Below, piece after piece: positions 16,682-25,383 of a DNA stretch of 43,866 bases. The stretch is taken from contig JBFMBE010000009.1 of assembly GCA_040755275.1 (NCBI GenBank), positions 1 to 43,866 of the forward strand, read 5' to 3'. Every line of letters starts with the position of its first letter. Position 1 is the stretch's first letter. The position numbers and the translations under genes are program-made. Under the pieces are notes generated by a model. It was given only the letters and a program-made list of their open reading frames with translations. It did no database searches and was not told the DNA's origin. This DNA comes from Desulfatirhabdium sp040755275 (GTDB lineage: Bacteria > Desulfobacterota > Desulfobacteria > Desulfobacterales > Desulfatirhabdiaceae).

Positions 16682-18589
16682 ATGACCAATCCGTACGTAG
16701 AGGCCTACACGCAATCGATTCAAGACCCTAATGGATTTTGGGCAGGACCGGCTGCGGACTGTCACTGGTACAAAAAGTGGGACAAAGTTCTGGACGACTC
16801 GAACAAGCCTTTCTACCGCTGGTTCACCGGTGGTATTGTGAACACGTGTTACAATGCCCTGGATTTCCACATCGAAAACGGCCGCGGCAACCAGACAGCA
16901 ATGATCTATGACAGCCCCGTCACCAATACGATCAAGGCCTTCACCTACTCGGAACTTCGGGATCTCGTCGCCCGGTTTGCCGGTGCGCTGGTGAACCAAG
17001 GGGTACAGAAGGGAGATCGGGTCGTCATCTACATGCCCATGATCCCGGAGGCAGCCATTGCCATGTTGGCCTGTGCGCGGATCGGAGCCGTTCATTCGGT
17101 GGTCTTCGGCGGATTTGCGGCAAACGAACTGGCCACCCGGATCAACGACGCCAAACCCAAGGTCATGGTCTCGGCTTCCTGCGGCATCGAAGTGAACCGG
17201 GTCATCCCATACAAGCCGTTGCTGGACGGCGCCATCTCGATGGCAACCTTCAAACCCGAAAAATGCATCATCTACCAGCGGCCCATGGTCCAGGCCGACA
17301 TGACCGCAGGCCGGGACATTGACTGGAACGATGCGATGGCAGACGCCAAACCACAGGAATGCGTTCCGGTTGCAGCCACCGATCCGCTCTACATTCTCTA
17401 CACGTCTGGAACGACGGGTATCCCCAAGGGGGTCGTGCGGGACAACGGCGGGCATATGGTGGCTCTCAAATGGACCATGAAGGCCATCTACAACGTGGAT
17501 GCGGGCGACGTGTACTGGGCAGCCTCCGACGTCGGCTGGGTCGTCGGGCACTCCTACATCGTATACGGTCCGCTCCTCAAGGGATGCACGACGATCCTGT
17601 TCGAAGGTAAACCGGTCGGAACACCGGATGCCGGTGCATTCTGGCGGGTGATTTCTCAGCACAAAGTAAAGGTTCTGTTTACCGCACCGACGGCTTTCCG
17701 GGCCATCAAGCGGGAAGATCCGGAAGGCCATCTCATGAAGAATTACGACCTGAGCCATTTTCAGGCGCTGTTCCTAGCAGGCGAACGCACCGATCCGGAT
17801 ACCCTGAACTGGGCCCAGTCCCGCCTGAACAGACCCGTCATCGATCATTGGTGGCAGACTGAAACCGGATGGGCGATTGCAGCCAATTGCCTGGGCCTCC
17901 ATCACTACCCGGTCAAACCCGGCTCCCCGACCAAACCGGCCCCCGGATGGAACCTGCAGGTCGTCGACGCCAATTGCAACCAAATGAAACCAGGCGAAAT
18001 CGGCGCTCTTGTCGTCAAACTCCCACTCCCCCCGGGAACCCTTCCCACCCTGTGGAACAACGACCAAGGATATATCAAGTCCTATCTCGAAGAATTCCCC
18101 GGATATTACAAAACGGCTGATGCCGGTTTCATCGATGAAGACGGCTATGTGTTCGTCATGTCCAGGACGGACGATATCATCAACGTGGCCGGTCACCGGT
18201 TGTCGACAGGAGCCATGGAAGAAATCCTCTCCGATCATCCGGACGTGGCCGAGTGTGCGGTTCTGGGGGTCGAGGATTCCCTCAAGGGACAGGTACCGGT
18301 CGGATTCATCGTCCTGAAGGCGGGAGTCACACGGGATCACCAGGAAATCATCAAGGAAGTGGTCCAAATGGTACGCGACCGGATCGGTGCCGTCGCCTCC
18401 TTCAAGACCGCAACGGTCGTCAAGCGGCTCCCCAAAACCCGCTCCGGCAAGATTCTGCGCGGCACCATCCAGAAGATTGCAGACAACAAGGAATACCGTA
18501 TGCCGGCAACCATAGACGATCCGGCGATTCTGGGAGAAATTGAAGAGGCCCTGACGAAGATCGGGTATGCCAAGGGGAGGAAGGAATAA
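16682..18589 (+). CDS. prpE: Propionyl-CoA synthetase-type acyl-CoA ligase
   Basis: This 635-residue AMP-forming ligase is close to the usual PrpE length. The PrpE-like segment SCGIEVNRVIPYKPLLDGAI lies around residues 168-187. It also has the P-loop YILYTSGTTGIPKG, HWWQTETGW, YYKTADAG, SRTDDIINVAGHRLSTGAME and the catalytic lysine in KTRSGKILRG. It should activate propionate, and possibly acetate or butyrate, with ATP and CoA. GAGAGGAGG precedes the start. It lies 85 bases after the small membrane protein with a strong terminator between, so the symporter and synthetase levels may be set separately. Confidence 0.9.
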   Translation: MTNPYVEAYTQSIQDPNGFWAGPAADCHWYKKWDKVLDDSNKPFYRWFTGGIVNTCYNALDFHIENGRGNQTAMIYDSPVTNTIKAFTYSELRDLVARFAGALVNQGVQKGDRVVIYMPMIPEAAIAMLACARIGAVHSVVFGGFAANELATRINDAKPKVMVSASCGIEVNRVIPYKPLLDGAISMATFKPEKCIIYQRPMVQADMTAGRDIDWNDAMADAKPQECVPVAATDPLYILYTSGTTGIPKGVVRDNGGHMVALKWTMKAIYNVDAGDVYWAASDVGWVVGHSYIVYGPLLKGCTTILFEGKPVGTPDAGAFWRVISQHKVKVLFTAPTAFRAIKREDPEGHLMKNYDLSHFQALFLAGERTDPDTLNWAQSRLNRPVIDHWWQTETGWAIAANCLGLHHYPVKPGSPTKPAPGWNLQVVDANCNQMKPGEIGALVVKLPLPPGTLPTLWNNDQGYIKSYLEEFPGYYKTADAGFIDEDGYVFVMSRTDDIINVAGHRLSTGAMEEILSDHPDVAECAVLGVEDSLKGQVPVGFIVLKAGVTRDHQEIIKEVVQMVRDRIGAVASFKTATVVKRLPKTRSGKILRGTIQKIADNKEYRMPATIDDPAILGEIEEALTKIGYAKGRKE

Positions 18590-18631
18590 TCAGGCAGCGG
18601 GATATCCACCCATCTCCATGAGCATTCATTA

Positions 18632-18670
18632 CATCAACCGGTACACGCCCTGTACCGGTTGATGCGTTTT
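18632..18670 (+). terminator. Rho-independent terminator after the acyl-CoA ligase
   Basis: The perfect 14-base arms CATCAACCGGTACA (18632-18645) and TGTACCGGTTGATG (18651-18664) surround CGCCC and are followed by CGTTTT. It separates the ligase from the exonuclease gene starting at 18699. Confidence 0.85.
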
Positions 18671-18698
18671 CACGGGTCGTCATTCTCGGAGCGTTTCC

Positions 18699-20402
18699 TT
18701 GGATTCGCATAAAAAATTCTGGCTTTTCGTTCTTCTTTCGGCATGTGTCAGTATCGCCATCGTCGTGACATTGGGCTCGTTGTTCTGGCGTCAATTCTCC
18801 CCTGCCGAACAACAGCAGATGTTCGAAATGGTGCATCGACACATGGTCTATATCGTTGCGATCATCGCCATGTTCTTCGGCGGATGGATCGTCTGGCTGG
18901 ACGCCGTTCTGTACACATACGTCCTTCCCACCGTTCAGATTGCGGACGAGACCCTGCTGATCCTGACCGTCAATCCCGGCCATCGGATCCAGATCGATGC
19001 CAGCCGGGACATGAAACGACTGGCCGATCTCATTAACGAAGGAGCGGATCGCTATGAAGCCATGGCCCGAAGTGTCGAAGAACGAGTGAAGGAAGCCAGG
19101 GAAGCCCTCGAATTCGAACGGAACATCCTCGCGTCCGTCATCGAACACCTGCCGGAAGGCATGGTCATCTGCAATACGGCAGGAGACATCGTTCTCTACA
19201 ACCAGAAGGCGCAGCGGCTTCTTACCGTTCGGGAACCCCTCGACCACACCCGCTCGATCGAGTCCCTATCCGGTCCCTTTCTCGGACTGGGAAGGCACAT
19301 CGCCAGCGTCATCGCCGCTGAAAAAATCGATGCTGCCGTTTGGGAAATCACCCGAAAATTGAAGGAAGGCAAGGAGCCCGTCGCCTTCTTTTCCATTCAG
19401 GGAGCCACGGGCAATCTTCTCAGTATCGAAATGATGCCGATCCTCGCCCGCCAGGATCACATCGTCGGCCACATCCTGACCTGTCATGACGTCATGGAGT
19501 CCGTCAGTTTCGAAGCCCGTAAAACGGCCGTCCAACTCTTTTCGGTGTTTCGAAACGACCTGGATCGCCTGAAAGATTCTGTCGAGTCCCTTCTGAACGT
19601 TTGCCGAACGGCAGCCAACCACAAGAGCGATCTGATGCATGCCATCGAAACCAACATCAGCCGCATCGACAGCCTGATCGACAGCACCTTCAACGAATAC
19701 GCCGAATTTCCGGATGTCTGCCCCATCACCCTCAGCACCGAAAGCCGGCCCGAGTTCTACGATTTTGACCTTTTCAACCGACCGGAACCGGCCGTCGACA
19801 TCGGCAACCAACTGCTCACCAATCTCGTCTATACGGTCTTCGACACCGAAACGACGGGGCTGAACCCGACAACGGATGAAATCATCTCCATCGGGGCCGT
19901 CCGGATCGTAAACGGCAAGATCGTGCAGGACGATCTGTTTTCCATGCTGATCGACCCCAAACGGGAAGTCAGCGAAGCCTCCATCCGAGTACACGGGATC
20001 CGACCCGAAATGCTCCGAGGACAACCAACGATCGATGTAGCTCTGCCGTATTTCCAACGTTACGCCGCAGCCACCGTTCTCGTTGGCCACAACGTGGCTT
20101 TCGACATGCGGATGTTTCAGGTCAAGGAGCCGTTGACAGGGATCCGCTTCACGCAGCCGGTTCTCGATACCATGTTTCTGTCGGCCATCCTCCATCCGGC
20201 CCACCGCTACCACAGCATCGAGGCCATCTCGAACCGGCTGGGCATTTGTGTTCGAGGCAGACACACGGCTTTGGGAGATGCCATGACCACAGCCGAAATC
20301 TTTTTGAAATTTCTGCCGCTTCTGGCAAGGATGAATATTCTTACACTGAACGACGCTATCGAAGCTTCTAAAAAATCCGATTACGCCAAAGTCAGGTACT
20401 GA
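18699..20402 (+). CDS. Membrane-anchored PAS / DEDDh 3'-5' exonuclease (DnaQ-like)
   Basis: This 567-residue protein has two N-terminal membrane helices (about 7-29 and 48-72), a linker with coiled-coil character (about 108-140), a PAS-like sensory region (about 140-260), and a C-terminal DnaQ/RNase T-type exonuclease domain. All DEDDh catalytic residues are present: D382 and E384 in VFDTETTG, D469 in GHNVAFD, H522 and D527 in HTALGD. The start is TTG at 18699 behind GGAG; the reading frame has no better ATG. The product should degrade nucleic acid or oligonucleotides at the cytoplasmic face in response to a signal. The DUF294 gene begins 11 bases after its stop. Similar exonuclease/DUF294 pairs occur beside acetate transport and Acs genes in other proteobacteria, which fits this position. 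Confidence 0.88.
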   Translation: MDSHKKFWLFVLLSACVSIAIVVTLGSLFWRQFSPAEQQQMFEMVHRHMVYIVAIIAMFFGGWIVWLDAVLYTYVLPTVQIADETLLILTVNPGHRIQIDASRDMKRLADLINEGADRYEAMARSVEERVKEAREALEFERNILASVIEHLPEGMVICNTAGDIVLYNQKAQRLLTVREPLDHTRSIESLSGPFLGLGRHIASVIAAEKIDAAVWEITRKLKEGKEPVAFFSIQGATGNLLSIEMMPILARQDHIVGHILTCHDVMESVSFEARKTAVQLFSVFRNDLDRLKDSVESLLNVCRTAANHKSDLMHAIETNISRIDSLIDSTFNEYAEFPDVCPITLSTESRPEFYDFDLFNRPEPAVDIGNQLLTNLVYTVFDTETTGLNPTTDEIISIGAVRIVNGKIVQDDLFSMLIDPKREVSEASIRVHGIRPEMLRGQPTIDVALPYFQRYAAATVLVGHNVAFDMRMFQVKEPLTGIRFTQPVLDTMFLSAILHPAHRYHSIEAISNRLGICVRGRHTALGDAMTTAEIFLKFLPLLARMNILTLNDAIEASKKSDYAKVRY

Positions 20403-20413
20403 AACAATCCGTC

Positions 20414-22795
20414 ATGGGCGCACCTTTTTTCTCCACTGCATCCGAAGTCACCGAGCTGCGGTCGCTTCCACGGGAAACCATCGACCGGCTCCGACAAAAT
20501 CCACCGTTTTCTCTGATACCGAAAGACGCTTTCGAAGCCTTGATCCCGAAGATGCGGGTCGAACACATCCCAAAAGGCACCATTCTCTTCTTACAGGGCC
20601 GCTCCCCGGTAACCCGCCTGTACCTGGTTCAAAGCGGTGTTCTGTCCATCAAGGACGACAAAAAAACCAGAGCGGGCATCGACCGGCTGTTGGAAGAAGG
20701 AGATATCTACGGCGGCATTTCCATGCTGATGAACGGCGGTATTTCCCTGAAAACCGTCAAAGTGCTCAAAGATGCCATTCTCTATGCCCTACCCGAAGAC
20801 GATTTCAGACCGTTGTGCGCCACCTGGCCCGAAGTCCGGCGACATTTCGTCGATCAATACACCAAGGGTATCGTCGACGGGGCCTACGACCTTATGGTCT
20901 CAAAAGACCTGGCCCGACATTTTCTGATGGAAACCGAGCCGTTCTCCTTCCTGCCGGAATCAGAAATCGACGCCGTTGCCGCCGATCTAACCATGGTCTA
21001 TCATCCTCAGGACGAAGTCCTTTTCATTCAAGGGGTTTCCCGAATCGAAGAGCTGTTGATCCTTCAGAAAGGCGCCGCCCAGCGATATGTCGAGGAAAAC
21101 GACCAGACCATTCTCAAGGAAATGATCGGGGAGGGCAGTCTATTCGGCGGCATCTCGATCCTGCTGAACGACGGAATCGCCATCCGCTCCCTCAGGACGG
21201 TAGAAGACTGCTTTTTCTACGGGCTGCCCAAATCACGGTTTCTGGATCTCTGCCGTAGATTCGACACCTTCTCGGAATATTTCACGGACACGTTCGGCAA
21301 ACGGATGCTGAACCGCTCTTATGCCGAAATCATCGCCAAAACTTTTCAGCCCCGGGAAGAATCCCTCCAAATTCTGAACACCACGATCGAGGGCATCTTC
21401 AGAAACAACCTCGTCTACTGCCTCAGCGACATGAGCATCCGGTCAGCGGCCGAACTGATGACCATCCACCGCTGCAGCAGCATCCTGGTCCGGGATGACA
21501 ACGGCCCCTTTGTCGGCATCGTGACGGACAACGATCTGCGGGGAAAGGTGATCGCCAAAGGCATGGATTCCATGCAACCGATTCGAACGATCATGTCCGC
21601 CCCGCTCAAGACCATACCGGAAAAAGCCTTGGTATTCGAGGCGCTGATGACCATGATCCAGGAAAACAAGAAGCACCTGGCCGTCGTCGATGCCAACGAC
21701 GCCGTCGTCGGCATTCTCACCGACAAGGACATCCTCGCTTTCCAGGGAGATTCGCCGCTCTTTCTGATCCGGGAAATCCAGGGGGCGGAACGCATCGACA
21801 CCTTGATCCGGCTCTATGGGCGCGTCCCCCATGTGGTTCAGCGACTCATCCAAGGTGGAGCCAAGGCCCAGAACATCACCCGGCTCATCACCACCATTTC
21901 CGATACCATTCTCGTGAAACTGATCGATATGGCCCTGGAAGAAGTGGGCCGACCGCCCTGCAGGTTCGCCTTCATGGTGCTCGGCAGCGAGGGCCGCAAG
22001 GAACAGACCCTGAAAACGGATCAGGACAACGCCATCCTATACCAAGACCTGGAAAAAGGCGTAGACACCGCCGAAATTCACGCGTATTTTCTGAATCTGG
22101 GGGAAACCGTCTGCACCTGGCTCGATCAGGTCGGCTACAGCCTGTGCAAAGGGGACGTGATGGCCAAAAATCCGAAGTGGTGTCAACCGTTATCCGTGTG
22201 GAAACAGTATTTCACCGACTGGACGCTGCACGCCGAACCGAAAGACCTGTTGGATGCAAGCATTTTCTTCGATTTTCGTTTCGCCTACGGTGACGAGGCG
22301 CTCGTGAACGATCTTCGCAGGTTCCTGATCGAGCGATTGCTGGGATGGGCGGGATTTTTCCGACATTTGACCGAAAATGCCCTCTATTTCAAACCGCCGC
22401 TGGGTTTCTTCCGGAACTTCATCGTGGAATCGAAAGGGGAACACCGGGATGCCTTCGACATCAAGAGCGCCATGCTGCCCATCGTGGACATCGTCCGGAT
22501 CTACGCTCTGAAATACGGCATCCGTGAAACCAACACCCAAGAACGCCTCTATCAGCTGTATCTGAAGAAAAAATTCACCTGGAACACTTACAGCGAAATC
22601 GAGCATGCCTACAGTTTCCTGATGCAGCTTCGATTCGCCCGTCAGATCCAGGCCATTCTCAACGAAAATCGGCCGCCGGACAATTACATCACCCCCAAGA
22701 AGCTGACCCGGATCGAACAAACCATGCTCAAAGAAATCTTCGTCCGGATCGAAAGCCTGCAACGGCAGACCAGTTTTGAATTTACAGGATCGTAG
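20414..22795 (+). CDS. cNMP-cNMP-CBS-DUF294 nucleotidyltransferase-like protein
   Basis: This 793-residue multidomain cytoplasmic protein has two cyclic-nucleotide-binding-type domains (about 20-140 and 165-290), a CBS pair (about 315-450: SDMSIRSAAELM, VGIVTDNDLRGKV, VGILTDKDILAF), and a DUF294 nucleotidyltransferase fold with GSEGRKEQ (524-531) and TDQDNA (D536, D538). The helical DUF294 C-terminal domain covers about 640-790. The second DxD-type metal site and the GS motif look intact, so transferase activity is plausible; the substrate is unknown. It is tightly linked to the membrane exonuclease. In related arrangements this pair accompanies acetate/propionate uptake and activation genes, so it is probably a nucleotide-responsive controller of that pathway. 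The domain names are secure; the role is inference. Confidence 0.88.
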   Translation: MGAPFFSTASEVTELRSLPRETIDRLRQNPPFSLIPKDAFEALIPKMRVEHIPKGTILFLQGRSPVTRLYLVQSGVLSIKDDKKTRAGIDRLLEEGDIYGGISMLMNGGISLKTVKVLKDAILYALPEDDFRPLCATWPEVRRHFVDQYTKGIVDGAYDLMVSKDLARHFLMETEPFSFLPESEIDAVAADLTMVYHPQDEVLFIQGVSRIEELLILQKGAAQRYVEENDQTILKEMIGEGSLFGGISILLNDGIAIRSLRTVEDCFFYGLPKSRFLDLCRRFDTFSEYFTDTFGKRMLNRSYAEIIAKTFQPREESLQILNTTIEGIFRNNLVYCLSDMSIRSAAELMTIHRCSSILVRDDNGPFVGIVTDNDLRGKVIAKGMDSMQPIRTIMSAPLKTIPEKALVFEALMTMIQENKKHLAVVDANDAVVGILTDKDILAFQGDSPLFLIREIQGAERIDTLIRLYGRVPHVVQRLIQGGAKAQNITRLITTISDTILVKLIDMALEEVGRPPCRFAFMVLGSEGRKEQTLKTDQDNAILYQDLEKGVDTAEIHAYFLNLGETVCTWLDQVGYSLCKGDVMAKNPKWCQPLSVWKQYFTDWTLHAEPKDLLDASIFFDFRFAYGDEALVNDLRRFLIERLLGWAGFFRHLTENALYFKPPLGFFRNFIVESKGEHRDAFDIKSAMLPIVDIVRIYALKYGIRETNTQERLYQLYLKKKFTWNTYSEIEHAYSFLMQLRFARQIQAILNENRPPDNYITPKKLTRIEQTMLKEIFVRIESLQRQTSFEFTGS

Positions 22796-22818
22796 AAATC
22801 GGCTATTAGCCAACTCAT

Positions 22819-22914
22819 GATGGCGTCTCAAAAAGTCGCTGTCCACTGGTTTTCGTTCAAAGTTGGGCCTGAGCATGGCGGGGTATACGCCTTTTGATGC
22901 TGCAGCGGATACTT
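22819..22914 (+). repeat. Hairpin element R6a, left half only
   Basis: This is a left arm of the third subfamily (GCATGGCGGGGTATACGCCTTTT, followed by GATGCTGCAGCGGATACTTG) that ends abruptly where the full copy R6b begins. It is preceded by CAACTCAT, the same eight bases found after R6b and after R6c. Confidence 0.8.
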
Positions 22915-23227
22915 GATGGAGTCGCAAAAAGTCGCCGTCCACTGGTTTTCGTTCGAAGTTGGGCCTCCAGCAGGAGGGCGGGGGATGTTTTGCGAAGCGG
23001 AGGAAACTTGTTTGAAGCAGCCGGAGATCGTTGGTTGGATCGGGCGGACGCGATTCACCTGCTTTGGCTTGAAAAACAGTATGTTGAATCACAGCAAGCC
23101 AAACGTTTTATTCTGGCTATCCGCCCGATCCTACGAGCTCGGGCTGCTGAGTTTTTCCGACGCTGAGCAAAATTCACCAGCCCTCCTGCGGGTCGATCCA
23201 AGGGGCCTGACTTTTTGCGACTCCATC
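22915..23227 (+). repeat. Hairpin element R6b
   Basis: This is a full copy of the subfamily seen at 1-294. The termini are GATGGAGTCGCAAAAAGTC and GACTTTTTGCGACTCCATC. The arms share GGAGGGC.GG, AGCAGCC and ATCGGGCGG; the loop holds CTTGAAAAACAGTATGTTG. It is followed by CAACTCAT. Confidence 0.88.
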
Positions 23228-23234
23228 AACTCAT

Positions 23235-23546
23235 GATGGAGCCGCAAAAAGTCAGAGAGTCTCTGTTGAGCCGCATGGCGGGGTAACCGCCTTTTTCGCT
23301 GCATCGGATAAACTTAGCCGCCCGAGCTCGTAAGGGCCGGACGTCCGGGCAGTCATTCGATACAGGCTGTCAAGGTACAACAGATTGATTTCCAAACCAT
23401 TTCGTGTAGCTGAACGACGCCCGGCCCAACGATCTCCGGCGGCTTCAAACAAGTATCCGCTGCAGCATCAAAAGGCGGTTACCCCGCCATGCTCAGGCCC
23501 GGCAATCGACATAATCGGGGTAATGGCGACTTTTTGCGACGTCATC
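23235..23546 (-). repeat. Hairpin element R6c, opposite orientation
   Basis: This is a full copy of a third subfamily, inverted relative to R6b. Both arms carry GCATGGCGGGGTAACCGCC and GGGCCGG. It is bounded on both sides by CAACTCAT (before 23235 and at 23545-23552). Together R6a-c fill the whole 820-base gap between the DUF294 gene and the kinase-like gene. Confidence 0.88.
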
Positions 23547-23616
23547 AACTCATATCGCTGATCGGATATCGGAACGATATTATCCATCGGAGGGAACAGG
23601 AAGGAGGAGATGAAGC

Positions 23617-24237
23617 ATGGCCGTATTGACGATTTCGAGGCATTTCGGTGCAGGCGGTCGAACCCTGGGAGAAATGGTTGCCAAGAAACTGGGCTACACC
23701 CTGTATGACGACGAGCTGATCCAGATGGTGGCTCAGAAGGCCAAAGTGTCCGTAAGCTGGGTGGAAAATATGGAAAAGGAGGCCGGAGGAGCCTTCTCCA
23801 AATTCATCACGAATCTCATCCCCAGGGCCTTCATGGACCGGCTGCTCGACAACAACAAAGGGTACCTCGACGAAGAAATCTATATCGACATCCTCACCAA
23901 GCTCATCCAGAAAATCGGAGAGGAAGACAACGCCGTCATCGTCGGCAGGGGCGCCCAATACGTTCTGCGGGATCAACCCAACGCCTTTCACGTGCTCATG
24001 GTGGCCGATATCGAGGACCGGGTCCAGTTTATGGAAGATCATTACGACCTGTCTCCCAAACAGGCCCTTCAGATCGTCAACCGTCAGGACAAGCGCCGGA
24101 TGAATCTCTATCGGAAATTCGGACGGGAAGACTACGACAATCCGGAGCTCTATCACCTCGTGCTCAACATGAGCAAACTCAATCTGGATAAGGCCGTAAA
24201 GATCGTGCTGACGTTGCTTGAAAACGGAGCTGCATGA
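23617..24237 (+). CDS. Cytidylate kinase-like family protein
   Basis: This 206-residue P-loop protein belongs to the cytidylate-kinase-like (Cytidylate_kin2 type) family. The N-terminus MAVLTISRHFGAGGRTLGE carries the family's modified nucleotide loop, GAGGRTLG instead of GxxxxGKT. Later motifs are VIVGRGAQYVL (about 108-118), VMVADIEDRVQFM and NRQDKRRMNLYRKFG. It should bind and phosphorylate a nucleotide or related small molecule; the natural substrate of this branch is unknown. A strong GGAAGGAGGAG site precedes the ATG. Its stop overlaps the next start (ATGA), implying translational coupling to the radical SAM protein. Confidence 0.85.
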   Translation: MAVLTISRHFGAGGRTLGEMVAKKLGYTLYDDELIQMVAQKAKVSVSWVENMEKEAGGAFSKFITNLIPRAFMDRLLDNNKGYLDEEIYIDILTKLIQKIGEEDNAVIVGRGAQYVLRDQPNAFHVLMVADIEDRVQFMEDHYDLSPKQALQIVNRQDKRRMNLYRKFGREDYDNPELYHLVLNMSKLNLDKAVKIVLTLLENGAA

Positions 24238-25373
24238 TCGGAGAGTGGATCGAGACGCTTTTCGTTCATCGGGCCGTGATCGCATCGCCGACAGCGAAGG
24301 CGGCTGCCGCAGCGGTCGGCCGCGAACCGGTCATCGTCGACCATGCAACAGAAGTATACCGCCATGTGCTGCAGTCCGATCGTCCGATCGACACCGGCAA
24401 GCGGACCCTGTTTCTGACGGAAAACCCGGGGGCCTTCATCCGGGAATGCCCGGGAACCCGTCACTACCGCTGCTGCGGCTACCAGATCCTGCACATCGGC
24501 ACTTTCTGCACGATGGACTGTGCCTACTGCATCCTGCAGACGTTTTTCCATCCGCCGGTGCTGCAATGGTTCCTGAACGACGAGCGGCTCTTTGCAGACC
24601 TGGACGAAGCGCTTGCATCCCATCGCTTCAAACGGATCGGAACCGGGGAATATACCGACAGCCTCATCTGGGAACCCATGACCGATTTGAACCGGCGGCT
24701 TGTTGATCGGTTTTCGAGGCAGAACGACTGCGTGCTCGAGCTCAAGACAAAAACGACGGCCATCGGGCGCCTGAAGGATCTTCGACACAACCGCCGGACC
24801 ATTCTTGCATGGTCGCTCAACACCGAGCGGGTGATCGCCGAAAACGAGCGGTACACGGCTGCTCTTGCAGCACGGCTGAGAGCTGCAGCCGACGCCCAGG
24901 ATCACGGCTATCCGCTGGCCTTTCATTTCGATCCCATCGTGATCTACGATGAGGCGGCCACCGAATATGCCGATGGGATCGACCGACTGTTCCAGCATGT
25001 CGATCCCGCCAACGTGACCTGGATCAGTCTGGGCAGTTTCCGGTTCCTCCCCGATCTGAAGGCCGTCATTCAACGACGGTTCCCGAACTCAGGCCTCGTC
25101 TATGGCGAATTCGTTCCCGGAAAAGACGCAAAGATGCGCTATTTCCAGCCACTTCGCATCGAACTGTATCGCCGCATCGTCGATCGCATCCGGCGGCATG
25201 CGCCCGACATCCGGGTGTATTTCTGCATGGAAGACGAGAAGGTATGGGAAAAGGTTCTGGGCGTGGTTCCCGAACCGGAAGGCGGTCTGGCTCGGATGCT
25301 GGACGAGGCGGCCATTCGGGTATGCGGGCTGAACGATACGCCTGTAAGCGACACATCCGTTTCGAACCTCTGA
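24234..25373 (+). CDS. Spore photoproduct lyase-family radical SAM protein
   Basis: This 379-residue protein has the radical SAM iron-sulfur motif C92-x3-C96-x2-C99 in GTFCTMDCAYC. SPL-family features follow: YCILQTFFH, GTGEYTDSL, ELKTKT and FHFDPIVIYD. The founding member repairs UV-induced thymine dimers in spores, but this organism type does not form spores and most relatives in non-sporeformers are uncharacterised. It is translationally coupled to the cytidylate-kinase-like gene and is followed 10 bases later by the GspF gene. A DNA repair or nucleotide-modifying role is possible; the sequence does not decide. Confidence 0.87.
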   Translation: MIGEWIETLFVHRAVIASPTAKAAAAAVGREPVIVDHATEVYRHVLQSDRPIDTGKRTLFLTENPGAFIRECPGTRHYRCCGYQILHIGTFCTMDCAYCILQTFFHPPVLQWFLNDERLFADLDEALASHRFKRIGTGEYTDSLIWEPMTDLNRRLVDRFSRQNDCVLELKTKTTAIGRLKDLRHNRRTILAWSLNTERVIAENERYTAALAARLRAAADAQDHGYPLAFHFDPIVIYDEAATEYADGIDRLFQHVDPANVTWISLGSFRFLPDLKAVIQRRFPNSGLVYGEFVPGKDAKMRYFQPLRIELYRRIVDRIRRHAPDIRVYFCMEDEKVWEKVLGVVPEPEGGLARMLDEAAIRVCGLNDTPVSDTSVSNL

Positions 25374-25383
25374 TTCCCCTGCC

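Noticed and set aside
16562..17758. 398-codon minus-strand frame opposite the propionyl-CoA synthetase
   Set aside because: It is a shadow of the prpE coding strand with no ribosome site or domain.
22819..23546. Three repeats in a row, considered as a CRISPR or tandem array
   Set aside because: The units are about 300 bases, differ in orientation and have inverted-repeat ends. There are no short direct repeats with unique spacers.
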